Of a stretch of DNA of 64,000 nt, positions 7,859-16,342 are shown one piece after another. Origin of the DNA: Luteitalea pratensis (lineage in GTDB: Bacteria; Acidobacteriota; Vicinamibacteria; Vicinamibacterales; Vicinamibacteraceae); contig NZ_CP015136.1 of the NCBI RefSeq assembly GCF_001618865.1, positions 7,351,001 through 7,415,000 on the forward strand. The letters run 5' to 3'. Under the pieces are notes generated by a model. It saw only the letters and a list, made by a program, of their open reading frames with translations, was not told the origin of the DNA and searched no databases. How positions within the stretch are numbered: the stretch's first letter is position 1; each line of letters starts with the position of its first letter. A program made the position numbers and the translations under genes.

Positions 7859-9253
7859 ATGAGCGAGATCACCTTCCTCGGGGCCGCCCAGACGGTCACC
7901 GGCTCCCGACACTTGCTCCGGACCAATGCGGGCCGTCGCGTGCTGGTCGATTGCGGACTGTTCCAGGGGTTGAAGGTCCTGCGCGAGCGCAACTGGCAGG
8001 AGCTCGGCGTCGTCCCTTCCTCGCTCGATGCCGTGCTCCTCACGCATGCCCACCTGGACCATGTCGGGTGGCTTCCACGTCTCGTCGCCGCCGGATACCG
8101 GGGCCGCGTGTATTGCACGCCGGGTACACGCGATCTCTGCACGCTCGTCCTCCCCGATGCGGGACGCCTCCAGGAAGAGGACGCGCGACAGGCCAACAAA
8201 CACCACTACACCAGGCACGCTCCGGCGAGGCCGCTGTTCACGGAAGACGATGCGCGACGGGCGCTGACATTGCTGCAACCGGTCGGCTTCGGTGTGCCGC
8301 TGCAGGTGGTGCCAGGCCTCACCGCGGAGTTCATCCGCGCCGGCCACCTGCTCGGGTCGTCGTTCATCCGCGTCACGCAGGACGACGCGCCGCGGACAAT
8401 CCTGTTCGGCGGTGATCTCGGTCGCTACGACCGGCCGGTGCTGCCCGATCCGACGCCGGTCGCCGAGGCGGACGTCCTGCTCATCGAATCCACGTACGGC
8501 AACCGCACCCACGAACCCGACGACGATGGCGCATCGCTCGCCGGGGTGATCGTGCGCACGTACGAGCATGGCGGCCGCCTGGTGATCCCCTCGTTCGCGA
8601 TTGGCCGTGTCGAGGAGCTTCTCTACTGGCTGCAACGCCTCGAGAACGACGCGCGCATTCCGTCGATGCCCACGTACGTGGACAGCCCGATGGCGGCCGA
8701 GGCGATCAATTTCTACAGCTCGCGCCCTGATGAACTGGACCCGGAGATGCGTCCGGCCCATCGCGGGCCGATGTTCGACACACGACGCCTGCATGTGATC
8801 AAGGACACCGAGGAGTCCAAGGCGCTCACACGATCGAGCGGCCCGGCGATCATCATCTCGTCGAGCGGGATGGCCACCGGGGGCCGGGTGCTCCACCACC
8901 TGAAGCACATGCTCCCCGATCCGAAGAACACGGTGCTGTTTGTCGGCTTCCAGGCGGCCGGCACCCGCGGCCGCCTGCTCGTGGACGGCGCGAAGACGGT
9001 GAAGATCCACGGTGAAGTGATTCCGGTGGCGGCGCGTGTCGTCAAGAACGACCAGATGTCGGCCCATGCCGATCGCGACGAGATGCTCCGATGGCTCCGG
9101 GGCTTCTCGCGCCCGCCGGCACAGACATTCCTCGTACACGGGGAGCCCGATGCCATGGGCGCGCTGGCATCCGCCATCCGCCAGGAACTCGGCTGGTCCG
9201 TACAGCAGCCGCAGCATCGGGAGCACGTGATACTCGCCGCAGCCAGCGCATGA
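7859..9253 (+). CDS. Beta-CASP metallo-beta-lactamase-fold hydrolase (putative RNase)
   Basis: This 464-aa protein combines an MBL fold with a beta-CASP insert and an RMMBL C-terminal domain. The zinc motif LTHAHLDHVG is at residues 61-70, IESTYGNR marks the beta-CASP entry, and SGMATGGRVLHHL and SAHADRDEM are motifs of the CPSF73/YSH1-type group. Family members cleave RNA using two zinc ions. I start at the ATG that begins MSEITFLGAA; the frame is open further upstream without a ribosome-binding site. The stop overlaps the start of the next gene (ATGA), so translation is coupled to the DPP III-like peptidase. Confidence 0.88.
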   Translation: MSEITFLGAAQTVTGSRHLLRTNAGRRVLVDCGLFQGLKVLRERNWQELGVVPSSLDAVLLTHAHLDHVGWLPRLVAAGYRGRVYCTPGTRDLCTLVLPDAGRLQEEDARQANKHHYTRHAPARPLFTEDDARRALTLLQPVGFGVPLQVVPGLTAEFIRAGHLLGSSFIRVTQDDAPRTILFGGDLGRYDRPVLPDPTPVAEADVLLIESTYGNRTHEPDDDGASLAGVIVRTYEHGGRLVIPSFAIGRVEELLYWLQRLENDARIPSMPTYVDSPMAAEAINFYSSRPDELDPEMRPAHRGPMFDTRRLHVIKDTEESKALTRSSGPAIIISSSGMATGGRVLHHLKHMLPDPKNTVLFVGFQAAGTRGRLLVDGAKTVKIHGEVIPVAARVVKNDQMSAHADRDEMLRWLRGFSRPPAQTFLVHGEPDAMGALASAIRQELGWSVQQPQHREHVILAAASA

Positions 9254-11214
9254 CCGACATTCCTTACCTGCTCGAACGTGTCGGCCCCGCAGCCGTCGTC
9301 CAGTTGCACGCGGAGGCGTTCGCGCGGCTGTGCCTGCGCGACAAATGCCTCGCGTGGCATCTGTACGAAGCCGCGCTCTCCGGTCGCGACATCTACTACG
9401 ACCAGCGCTACGAACACGGCCTGGTGATGCGAGGCGTGATCGAGGCACTGTTCGTGGGCCGCGCGAGCCTTGAACCCGCCGTCGCCGCCGCCATCGAGCG
9501 CTATACCAGGTTGTTCTGGATCAATTCGGGTCCCTACGAACACATCACGTCACGCAAGTTCGTACTCGAGCTCTCGCGCGTGCAATTACTGGCCGCCATC
9601 GAGGCGGTGCGCGCGAGCGGCCAGTTCGTGCCACTGGATTCCCATGCCACGCCCCTCGCATTCGTAGACGCTCACGCTCGCGACTTCCTGGACGAGACGT
9701 GGCGACCGATGGTCACGAGCAAGACGCCGGCGCCTGGCGAGGACATCCTTGCGGCGAGCGCCAACAATCTCTACGCGGGCGTGTCGTCAACCGACGTCGA
9801 AGGCTTCGAGGAACGCTTTGCGCTCAACTCGCGCTTGTCGAAGGAGCCCGACGGGGCACTGCGTGAGGACGTCTACCGCGTTGGCGGCCGTTACGGCGCG
9901 ACGCTGGCGCGCGTGGTCGCGCACCTCGAGGCTGCGTGTGCCGTCGCACCACCGGCGACTCGTGCGGCACTCGAAGCACTGATCCGGTTCTATCGCTCCG
10001 GAGAAGAGCAGGACCGTCGCGAGTACGACATCGCCTGGGTGGCCGATACGGCCTGCGCCGTCGACACGATCAACGGCTTCATCGAGGTCTACCTCGACGC
10101 TCGCGGTCGCAAGGGCGCGTGGGAGGGCATCGTCTTCCACGAGAACCCCGAGAAGACCGCCGACATCCGGCGCATCGCGCAGCACGCCGCGTGGTTCGAG
10201 GCTCACATGCCCTACGACCAGGCCTATCGTCGGACGGACGTTGTCGGCGTGTCCGCACGAGCCATCGACGTGATCGTGGAGTGCGGTGACGCCGGGCCGA
10301 TGACGGCGATCGGCATCAACCTCCCCAACGACGAGGCCCTCCGCGAGGTGTATGGCAGCAAGTCCGTGTCGCTTGCCAACGTCAGCGAGGCCTACGAGAA
10401 GTCGCAGCCGGAGAGCCTTCGGGCCGAGTTCTGCTGGTCTGACGAGGAGCGCGAACGCTCGCGGCGATGGCAGGCGCTGGCGGGCGAGTTGACGACCAGC
10501 CTGCACGAGGTCATCGGCCATGGGTCGGGTCGCATGGCGCCGCAGGTGGGGTCGCCGCAGACGGTGCTGCGCGAGCAGTACTCGACGCTGGAGGAGACGC
10601 GATCGGACCTCGTCGCACTGCACTTCATCGCCGATCCGGTGATGGTGGAACTGGGGCTGATCGACGCCGCGGATCACGTCGACGTGGTACGGGCCGAGTA
10701 CGAGGGCTATGCGCGCAACGCCCTCGTGCAGTTGCGCCGCGTCCGCAAGGGCACGCACCTCGAGGAGGACCACATGCGCAACCGCCAGGCGATCGTGCAC
10801 TGGCTGATGGCGCACACGTCCGCGATCGAGCGGCGACAGCGCGATGGCCGCACGTTCTACGTGGTCGTTGACGATGAGGCATTCCGCGAAGGTGTCGGCC
10901 GGATGCTGGCGCTGGTGCAACGGATCAAGTCCGAGGGCCTGTACGACGAGGCCGTGGCGCTGCTGGACGCGCATGGTATCCACTTCGATCCTGTCCTCCG
11001 TGACGAGGTCGTCGCGCGTGTCGACCGTCTCGATCTGCCTTCCTACACCGGCTTCGTCATGCCTCGACTGGCGCCTGTCCTGGACACGACCGGTGCCATC
11101 ACGGACGTGGAGGTGTCGTATCCCCTGGATCTCGCCACGCAGATGCTCGAGTACGCCGACCGCTACGGCATGGCCGACGAGGATCGGCGAGTGCTTGCGA
11201 CATCGACAGCCTGA
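9250..11214 (+). CDS. Dipeptidyl-peptidase III-like zinc peptidase (M49)
   Basis: This is a 654-aa cytoplasmic-type protein without a signal peptide. The M49 hallmark HExxxH appears as HEVIGHGSG at residues 419-427, followed by EETRSD (448-453), equivalent to the EECRAD glutamate motif. DPP III enzymes remove dipeptides from oligopeptides. Length is near the family norm (about 550-740 aa). The ATG overlaps the stop of the beta-CASP gene, giving translational coupling; downstream are the HEAT-cyclophilin gene and a ThrE-type exporter. A peptidase together with an amino-acid exporter suggests peptide turnover, but this is inference. Confidence 0.88.
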   Translation: MTDIPYLLERVGPAAVVQLHAEAFARLCLRDKCLAWHLYEAALSGRDIYYDQRYEHGLVMRGVIEALFVGRASLEPAVAAAIERYTRLFWINSGPYEHITSRKFVLELSRVQLLAAIEAVRASGQFVPLDSHATPLAFVDAHARDFLDETWRPMVTSKTPAPGEDILAASANNLYAGVSSTDVEGFEERFALNSRLSKEPDGALREDVYRVGGRYGATLARVVAHLEAACAVAPPATRAALEALIRFYRSGEEQDRREYDIAWVADTACAVDTINGFIEVYLDARGRKGAWEGIVFHENPEKTADIRRIAQHAAWFEAHMPYDQAYRRTDVVGVSARAIDVIVECGDAGPMTAIGINLPNDEALREVYGSKSVSLANVSEAYEKSQPESLRAEFCWSDEERERSRRWQALAGELTTSLHEVIGHGSGRMAPQVGSPQTVLREQYSTLEETRSDLVALHFIADPVMVELGLIDAADHVDVVRAEYEGYARNALVQLRRVRKGTHLEEDHMRNRQAIVHWLMAHTSAIERRQRDGRTFYVVVDDEAFREGVGRMLALVQRIKSEGLYDEAVALLDAHGIHFDPVLRDEVVARVDRLDLPSYTGFVMPRLAPVLDTTGAITDVEVSYPLDLATQMLEYADRYGMADEDRRVLATSTA

Positions 11215-11319
11215 CGACTACCGGCCTTCCACCTTCGCCAAGGCTACGGCGGCCAAGGCAAGACGAGGCTCGGGCATTCTGACGGCGGTGATTTTCATTG
11301 TTGCCCTCGGTGCCCCTAG

Positions 11320-11341
11320 GCGTCGACCTTTAGGTCGACGC
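11320..11341. repeat. Perfect palindromic box upstream of HEAT-cyclophilin gene
   Basis: The arms GCGTCGACC and GGTCGACGC (9 bp, perfect) flank a TTTA loop. It lies 12 bp before the chosen start codon. An imperfect relative of other palindromic boxes (AAGGCTACGGCGGCCAAGGC) is at about 11239. It could be a REP-type element or a hairpin limiting read-through from the peptidase gene. Confidence 0.8.
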
Positions 11342-11353
11342 TCGATCTTCCTG

Positions 11354-13585
11354 ATGGTTTTGGCGCACGTTTGGCTCGGCACGACGGCGCTGGCGCAGGC
11401 GCAGGCGCCCGCAATCGACGTGCGGACGGCGATCCTCCAGGCCGACGACGCGCGCATCACCAGCGCGGCTCCTCGTGCCGTCATCGACACGGTGCTGGCC
11501 TCGGGCACAGCCGAGGCGCAAGTAATGGCCGTCCGTGCGATCGGCCGCACACGTCGTGCGGAGTTCCTCGGCCCAGCCGTGCGCGCGCTCGACAACCAGT
11601 CAATCGATGTGCGGCGTGAGGCGGCCTTTGCGGTCGCGCACATCGGGAGCGCCGATGGCTCCACCCACGCCGCGGCGCTCGACGCGTTGCGGCAGCGGCT
11701 GACTCGCGAAACCGATCCGTTCGTCACGGCCAGCCTCGCCGAGTCGATCGGACGTCTGTCGTTCCCAAGCGTTGCCAGCGTGGACGCCGCCGCGGGTGTG
11801 CTGGCGGGGGCGTGGGCACGCGCGAACGCCAGCCCGGCACGGGCCGTGGTGTCTGTCGGCGTCGCTCGAGGAACGGAGGCGATGGCGCGGCGCGTTCGGA
11901 CCCTCGCAGGGACAGGCAGCGACAGCCCGGGGCTCGTGGCGCTGCTCGAGTCACTGCTCGATCGGCATGCGCCTCCGACGCCTGGGACCGTCGCGCTGCA
12001 GGATGTGCTCGATCGGCGCGTCCGGCGCCTTGCGACCACGGGCCTGATGACGCTGCGCTCTCTCTCGGCACCACGCCGTGTCGCGGCGGCCGGCGACGCC
12101 GACGCGCAGGTACGCCGCCTGGCGGTGATCGACCTCTCGTCCCGGCCGGAGGTGTCGGACGCGGACGCCGCGGACGCGTTCAGCGACGAGTCCATGCTGG
12201 TACGACATGCGGCGGTCTCGCGGCTCGGCTCGCGCTTGCCGACACGCGCGGAAGTCGCCGTCAGCGATCGCCATGTGTCGGTCAGGTTGGCTGCCCTCGA
12301 CGCGCTGGGCGAGGCACATGCGTGCCGCTCAGCCTGTGAGACCCGGCTCGTTACCACACCGACGGGCGCGAACTGGCACGAGTACGCGCACGCGCTCGTC
12401 GCGGCGGCACGCACCGACGCGGCGGCCGCGCGCCCACTCGTGGCACGCGCCGCATCGTCTGACGTCTGGCAGGTGCGCATGTATGCAGGCCGAGCCGCCG
12501 GCACGACCCTTCAAGCCGATGTCCTCGGTGCGCTCTCGGCCGACACGGACGTCAACGTGCGCCATGCGGCGTTGGCGGCCTGGCGCGAAGCGAAGCTGCC
12601 GAACCTGACGGCGGCCGCCCTCGACGCCCTCGGCAGCGACGATGGGCAACTCGTGATCGAGGCGGCAAACGCGTTGCGCGGGACGGGTGCGGACCGCGGG
12701 ACGGTGACGGCGCTCCGCGCAGCACTCGCGCGACTGACTGCACAGAAGCGCGAGACGTCGCGGGACCCGCGCGTGGCGCTCATCGAACGCATCGACGAGC
12801 TCGATGCGGAGCGCGCCACGACGCTGCGTCCGTACCTGTCGGACTTCGATCCGTTCATCGCCGAGCGCGTGACAGCGTTGCTTCGGACACGAGGTGTCGG
12901 TCTGCCCGACGATAGCCCCGGCTCTCCGCTTGCCCGCCGAAGCCTTGGCGCAGGCGGGAGCCCGGCCAACGCTGGGCCGCGTTCGGAGAACGGGCCCTAC
13001 CGCAGCACATCCGCCGGGGCCGCAGACTCGCCGATCCCGCCGACCTGGAACGATGTCACGCGATTGCAGGGGACGACCGTCACGCTGACATTCAGCGGTA
13101 ACCGAACGCTGACGTTTCGCCTCTATGCTGAACTTGCGCCGACAGCCGTCGCCCGTTTCGTGGCGCAAGTGAACCGCGGCGAATGGAACGGCCGCACCTT
13201 CCACCGGGTCGAGCCGGGATTCGTCGTGCAGGGCGGCAGTCCGGCCGCCAACGAATACGCAGGTGCCGCCGACTTCGCGCGCGACGAGTTCTCGTCGCTG
13301 AGCCACGTGCGCGGCACGATCGGCATCTCGACACGAGGCCCGGATACCGGCGATGGGCAGATCTTCATCAACCTTGTCGACAACGCCCGCCTGGACTTCG
13401 CCTACACGGTCCTCGGGTCGCTCACTGGTGATTCGGGGCTGATCGACGACATCGTGGAGGGTGAGGCCATCGAGTCCGCGACGGTCGTTCGCCCGGTCGC
13501 CGCAGACCGCCGGACAAGTCCGGCGGCTACGTGCCTCGCCCCAGGTGTCGGCGTCGGACCTTGTCCGACGCATGGAGCGCCGTGA
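11354..13585 (+). CDS. HEAT-repeat/cyclophilin-type peptidyl-prolyl isomerase fusion, exported
   Basis: This 743-aa protein starts with a hydrophobic leader (MVLAHVWLGTTALAQAQA). About residues 30-510 are alpha-helical HEAT-like repeats (for example VMAVRAIGRTRRAEFLGPAV, VRRLAVIDLSS, VRHAALAAWREA). A variable linker follows, then a cyclophilin domain (about 555-710) with FRLYAELAPTAVARFVAQV, GRTFHRVEPGFVVQGG and FINLVDNARLDFAYTVLG. Such fusions suggest a periplasmic folding factor. The linker (about 12915-12965) and the C-terminal tail (13505-13575) are built from genome-wide palindromic boxes translated in frame. The start is uncertain: a GTG near 11287 would add another hydrophobic stretch, as if a palindrome had inserted within the signal sequence. 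The stop overlaps the next ATG. Confidence 0.8.
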   Translation: MVLAHVWLGTTALAQAQAPAIDVRTAILQADDARITSAAPRAVIDTVLASGTAEAQVMAVRAIGRTRRAEFLGPAVRALDNQSIDVRREAAFAVAHIGSADGSTHAAALDALRQRLTRETDPFVTASLAESIGRLSFPSVASVDAAAGVLAGAWARANASPARAVVSVGVARGTEAMARRVRTLAGTGSDSPGLVALLESLLDRHAPPTPGTVALQDVLDRRVRRLATTGLMTLRSLSAPRRVAAAGDADAQVRRLAVIDLSSRPEVSDADAADAFSDESMLVRHAAVSRLGSRLPTRAEVAVSDRHVSVRLAALDALGEAHACRSACETRLVTTPTGANWHEYAHALVAAARTDAAAARPLVARAASSDVWQVRMYAGRAAGTTLQADVLGALSADTDVNVRHAALAAWREAKLPNLTAAALDALGSDDGQLVIEAANALRGTGADRGTVTALRAALARLTAQKRETSRDPRVALIERIDELDAERATTLRPYLSDFDPFIAERVTALLRTRGVGLPDDSPGSPLARRSLGAGGSPANAGPRSENGPYRSTSAGAADSPIPPTWNDVTRLQGTTVTLTFSGNRTLTFRLYAELAPTAVARFVAQVNRGEWNGRTFHRVEPGFVVQGGSPAANEYAGAADFARDEFSSLSHVRGTIGISTRGPDTGDGQIFINLVDNARLDFAYTVLGSLTGDSGLIDDIVEGEAIESATVVRPVAADRRTSPAATCLAPGVGVGPCPTHGAP
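12915..12966. repeat. Palindromic box within the HEAT-cyclophilin linker
   Basis: The stretch around GCCGAAGCCTTGGCGCAGGC, with matching GGCTCTCCGCTTGCCCGCC and GGCGGGAGCC flanks, belongs to the same family as intergenic boxes near 7757-7785 and 11239. It is translated as a Pro/Gly/Ala linker between the two domains. Confidence 0.65.
13508..13574. repeat. Two palindromic boxes at the 3' end of the HEAT-cyclophilin gene
   Basis: CGCCGGA-CAAG-TCCGGCG and GCGTCGGAC-CTT-GTCCGACGC are perfect inverted repeats lying after the cyclophilin domain and just before the coupled thrE-like start codon. They add about 25 non-conserved residues. Confidence 0.8.
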
Positions 13586-14862
13586 TGGGGGCCGACATGC
13601 CGGTGGCTCCCTCGTCGGGCGCGCCATACTCCGACGAGGAGGCCGCGGCCGTCGGGTTCGTGCTGCGGCTCGGGCGTGCCCTTCACGGGTACGGCCTGTC
13701 GGCCGATGCCCTCGAGTACAACCTGCAGGCGATGTCGGATCGCCTCGGGCTCGAGGCCAACTTCTTCACCACGCCGACCTCGATCTTCGCGGCCTTTGGT
13801 CCGCCGGAACGCCAGCACACTCATCTCATTCGTGTCTTCCCTGGCGACGTCGACCTTGGCAAACTGGCGCGGCTCGACGCCGTGTCGCGTGACGTCGAGC
13901 AGCACCGGCTGACCGTGATCGAGGGGTCCCGCCGGATCGACGAGATCATCGCGCTGCCGCCCATCTCGCGCCCGGTCGTCCGTGTGCTTGGCTATGGAGT
14001 CGCGTCGGCGGTCGTGTGCCGCATCCTCGGCGGCGGCATCAACGAGGTCCTCGTCGCGGGGTTCGCCGGCCTGCTGACCGGCGCAATCTCGCTTGCATCC
14101 AACCGGTTGCCGCACGGCACGCACGTCTTCGAACTCGTCGCCGCCTTCGCCGTGTCGCTGGTCGTGACCTGCTTTGCCGCCATCAGCGACCTGCGGCTGT
14201 CGGTCCCGACGGCGACCCTCGGTGGCGTGATCGTGCTCGTTCCTGGCCTCACGGTGACGGTTGCGATGACCGAGCTGGCGCGACGACACCTCGCGGCCGG
14301 GACCGCTCGTCTCAGCGGTGCCTTCCTCGTGTTCGTGACCATCGCCTTCGGCGTGGCGGTGGGCGCCGAGGTCGCCGGCGCCCTGGTTGGCGAGGTGCGG
14401 TCGCTGCAGCCCAGGCGGTTGCCAGACTGGACGCTGACGCTGGCGGTGGCGGTGGCGCCGCTCGCGTTCGGGGTCCTGCTGCGGGCGCGGCTCCGTGACT
14501 TCCCGTGGCTGTGGTTGTCGAGCGCGATTGGTTACACCGCGGTGAGACTGGCTGCCCTCTCCTTCGGACCGGCGATGGCCGCCTCGATCGGCGCGCTGGT
14601 CGTCGGCGTCCTAGCCAACCTGTACGACAGGCGGGGGCTGGGGCCCGCGGCGGTTGCGCAAGTGCCTGGCGTATTGCTGCTCGTGCCCGGCAGCATCGGC
14701 TACCGCTCCCTCAGCAGCCTCCTCGATCAGAACGTCATCGTCGGCGTGACCGCGGCCTTCACGATGATCCTGACGGCCGTCGCGATCGCGGCTGGCCTGC
14801 TCGTGGCGAGCGTACTCGTCCCCACCCATCGACAGCGCGAAACCACCCGCCCGAGCGCGTAG
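13585..14862 (+). CDS. ThrE-type threonine/serine exporter
   Basis: This 425-aa protein has the two parts of the ThrE family: a soluble-plus-membrane N-terminal DUF1212-like domain (about 25-270, with NLQAMSDRLGLEANFFTTPT and VRVLGYGVASAVVCRILGGG) and a C-terminal membrane domain (about 285-410, with GPAAVAQVPGVLLLVPGSIG). Known members export threonine and serine by proton antiport. The ATG overlaps the upstream stop by one base (TGATG). A decayed second copy of its C-terminal half lies at 20664-21077. The membrane part has about ten hydrophobic segments. Confidence 0.88.
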   Translation: MGADMPVAPSSGAPYSDEEAAAVGFVLRLGRALHGYGLSADALEYNLQAMSDRLGLEANFFTTPTSIFAAFGPPERQHTHLIRVFPGDVDLGKLARLDAVSRDVEQHRLTVIEGSRRIDEIIALPPISRPVVRVLGYGVASAVVCRILGGGINEVLVAGFAGLLTGAISLASNRLPHGTHVFELVAAFAVSLVVTCFAAISDLRLSVPTATLGGVIVLVPGLTVTVAMTELARRHLAAGTARLSGAFLVFVTIAFGVAVGAEVAGALVGEVRSLQPRRLPDWTLTLAVAVAPLAFGVLLRARLRDFPWLWLSSAIGYTAVRLAALSFGPAMAASIGALVVGVLANLYDRRGLGPAAVAQVPGVLLLVPGSIGYRSLSSLLDQNVIVGVTAAFTMILTAVAIAAGLLVASVLVPTHRQRETTRPSA

Positions 14863-14942
14863 CGGCGGCGCCATCAGCCGGGCGTCAACGCCACCGCCGC
14901 GGGGTTGCTCATCGCCAGCGTCATTGCTCCCACCCGGCACGC

Positions 14943-15229
14943 GAATTCAGGCTCACTTCGCTGACATTCGCCACTCTGAAAACGCAATTCAGGCTCGCTT
15001 CGCTGACATCCAGAATTCACAATGCAGCGCGGGGCCTGCACTGTCGGATCTGCCGCACGGCTCCCAGGCCCCGAGCAATTCAGGCTCGCTTCGCTGATAT
15101 TCAGAATTCATAATGCAGCGCGGCGCGCGCACGGTCGGATCTACCGCACACCATTCAGCATTGCCAGGCCGGCCAGCCGGAGCTTCGAGCTGCACTCAAT
15201 TCTGAATTCTAAATTCTGAATTCTGAATG
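14943..15229. repeat. AATTCAG-family repeat block with 91-bp tandem unit (gene-free)
   Basis: CAATTCAGGCTCGCTTCGCT recurs at 14985 and 15076, each followed by a GACATCCAGAATTCACAATG-type core, GCAGCGCGG and a GTCGGATCTRCCGCAC segment, giving a 91-bp direct repeat. A diverged first unit starts at 14943, and an inverted heptad block (CAATTCTGAATTCTAAATTC) closes the region at 15196-15228. I see no gene. Confidence 0.85.
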
Positions 15230-15230
15230 A

Positions 15231-15288
15231 AATGCCGAACGACCAAGCAGCTGTCGGAATCCCGACAGCTGCGCTGTTGTTCGGCATT
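15231..15288. repeat. Nested perfect palindrome (cruciform/stem)
   Basis: The outer arms AATGCCGAAC (15231-15240) and GTTCGGCATT (15279-15288) enclose the inner arms GCAGCTGTCGG (15247-15257) and CCGACAGCTGC (15262-15272) with an AATC loop. It lies about 80 bp before the start of the hypothetical gene at 15369. It may be a transcription-factor dyad, a terminator-like hairpin without T-tract, or a mobile-element remnant. Confidence 0.85.
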
Positions 15289-15368
15289 CCTGTGCCGATT
15301 CCCTGACCATACCGCCCGGACTGCCCGGGTGAGCCCGACCCGGCTTGCGGTCAAGGAGAGGCACGTCC

Positions 15369-15686
15369 GTGCATACCGTGCTGTTCTATGTTCAACACGA
15401 CAACGAGGTGCCCATCCTGGTGCCCGTCGAAGTCGTCTCACGAGAACCCGATCGGCTGGGACACCTCAGGCTGGTCGAGCCTCTCAAGCTGAAGGACGCG
15501 GTGGTCGAGACGGTCCCGCTGACACGGTGCTACGAGTACGACCCGTACCTGGCGCATGCGGTCCAGGCGTACGCGGCGCAAGTCACGACGCTCGTGCGGG
15601 TGTCGCAGAGCGTGATCGAAGGATTGGCCATCCCGGTGACGGCACCGAAGGGTACGTACATGCAACCCGACGCCAGGGTCCACTGA
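15369..15686 (+). CDS. Hypothetical 105-aa protein
   Basis: I do not recognise this family. A GTG start is chosen because AAGGAGAGG lies 9 nt upstream. The protein is soluble, with an N-terminal beta-rich part (HTVLFYVQHDNEVPILVPVE) and a helical C-terminal half (AHAVQAYAAQVTTLVRVSQS). It has no signal peptide and no cysteine motif beyond one Cys. It lies alone between a large nested palindrome and the DUF4926/DUF6883 pair on the other strand. The good ribosome-binding site and third-position GC bias support it being real. Confidence 0.6.
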   Translation: MHTVLFYVQHDNEVPILVPVEVVSREPDRLGHLRLVEPLKLKDAVVETVPLTRCYEYDPYLAHAVQAYAAQVTTLVRVSQSVIEGLAIPVTAPKGTYMQPDARVH

Positions 15687-15767
15687 GCGGCCTGGGTGCG
15701 TGACAGGCGTTCGCCCGAGTCCGGCTGAGCCAGAACGGCGGGAATCGGGAGCGGCATCCCCGCGGAA

Positions 15768-16004
15768 TCAGGACGCCTTGGGAGCGGCTGACCGGACGGC
15801 CACCAGGTCATCGTCGGCGACGGCGCGCACATCCGCAGGGGCGAGAGTCACAAGCGCCTGAGTCCGCCCCGACGCAGCCACGAACTCGACAACGATCGCA
15901 CCTGGACCCGGGGCATCCACGACCGCCCCGAGGTCACCACGGCGCAGACCATGCGCCGGTAGATCGCAGTTCAGCACGACAACGTCTAGGAGGTTGGGCG
16001 TCAC
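15768..16004 (-). CDS. DUF4926-like protein
   Basis: This 78-aa protein has the small beta-barrel pattern of DUF4926: LLDVVVLNCDLPAHGLRRGD, LGAVVDAPGPGAIVVEFV, TLAPADVRAV. Such proteins are usually encoded next to DUF6883 or other small toxin-like genes. The GTG start overlaps the stop of the upstream DUF6883 gene by 3 nt (GTGA), so the two are translated together. It could be an immunity or antitoxin partner, but no function is established. Confidence 0.75.
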   Translation of the reverse strand: MTPNLLDVVVLNCDLPAHGLRRGDLGAVVDAPGPGAIVVEFVAASGRTQALVTLAPADVRAVADDDLVAVRSAAPKAS

Positions 16005-16342
16005 TTCGTCTCTCCGGGATATGCCGTCACGAACCGTGCGTGGTCCTCGCCTGTCCGCATGAACCACACACTGACCATCATCTCGGACGCACCTGTCGGT
16101 CCCCGTAGGATAGCGCGGATGCTGAAGCGCTGACCCTGCTCGTCCTGCACGCCGGCCTCCGCATCTTGGTGCAGGTGCTGTTCCCGCAAGGCCTCTTCGA
16201 GGACCTCCCAGTGGTCTGCCGTAAAGCCGAGCGCAGCGAAGAACCGAGCCTTGAAGCGTCCGATCGGGTGCGCCGTCGACAGGAGGTAGCCCTCCAGCTT
16301 GGTGCGGTCGATGAGTGCCCGCTCAGCATTCGGAAGACGCAC
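16001..16342 (-). CDS. DUF6883-like protein
   Basis: This ~113-aa protein contains RLPNAERALIDRTKLEGYLL and HPIGRFKARFFAALGF, the core of DUF6883, followed by a five-strand beta segment (QRFSIRAILRGPTGASEMMV). The family is unassigned; context with DUF4926 suggests a two-component, possibly toxin-immunity, unit. The start is taken at a GTG (16342) directly before the conserved motif; an upstream ATG at 16396 is in frame but lies deep inside the 3' end of the photolyase gene. Either way it overlaps that gene, so it probably follows it in one transcript. Confidence 0.7.
   Translation of the reverse strand: MRLPNAERALIDRTKLEGYLLSTAHPIGRFKARFFAALGFTADHWEVLEEALREQHLHQDAEAGVQDEQGQRFSIRAILRGPTGASEMMVSVWFMRTGEDHARFVTAYPGETK

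Noticed and set aside
7715-9448. 577-codon minus-strand frame opposite the beta-CASP gene
   Set aside because: Low-complexity Arg/His/Gly composition, antisense to a protein with complete catalytic motifs.
14943-15229. Possible CRISPR array because of regularly spaced repeats
   Set aside because: Units are 91 bp apart with conserved 'spacers', heptads are only 7 bp, and no cas gene is present.
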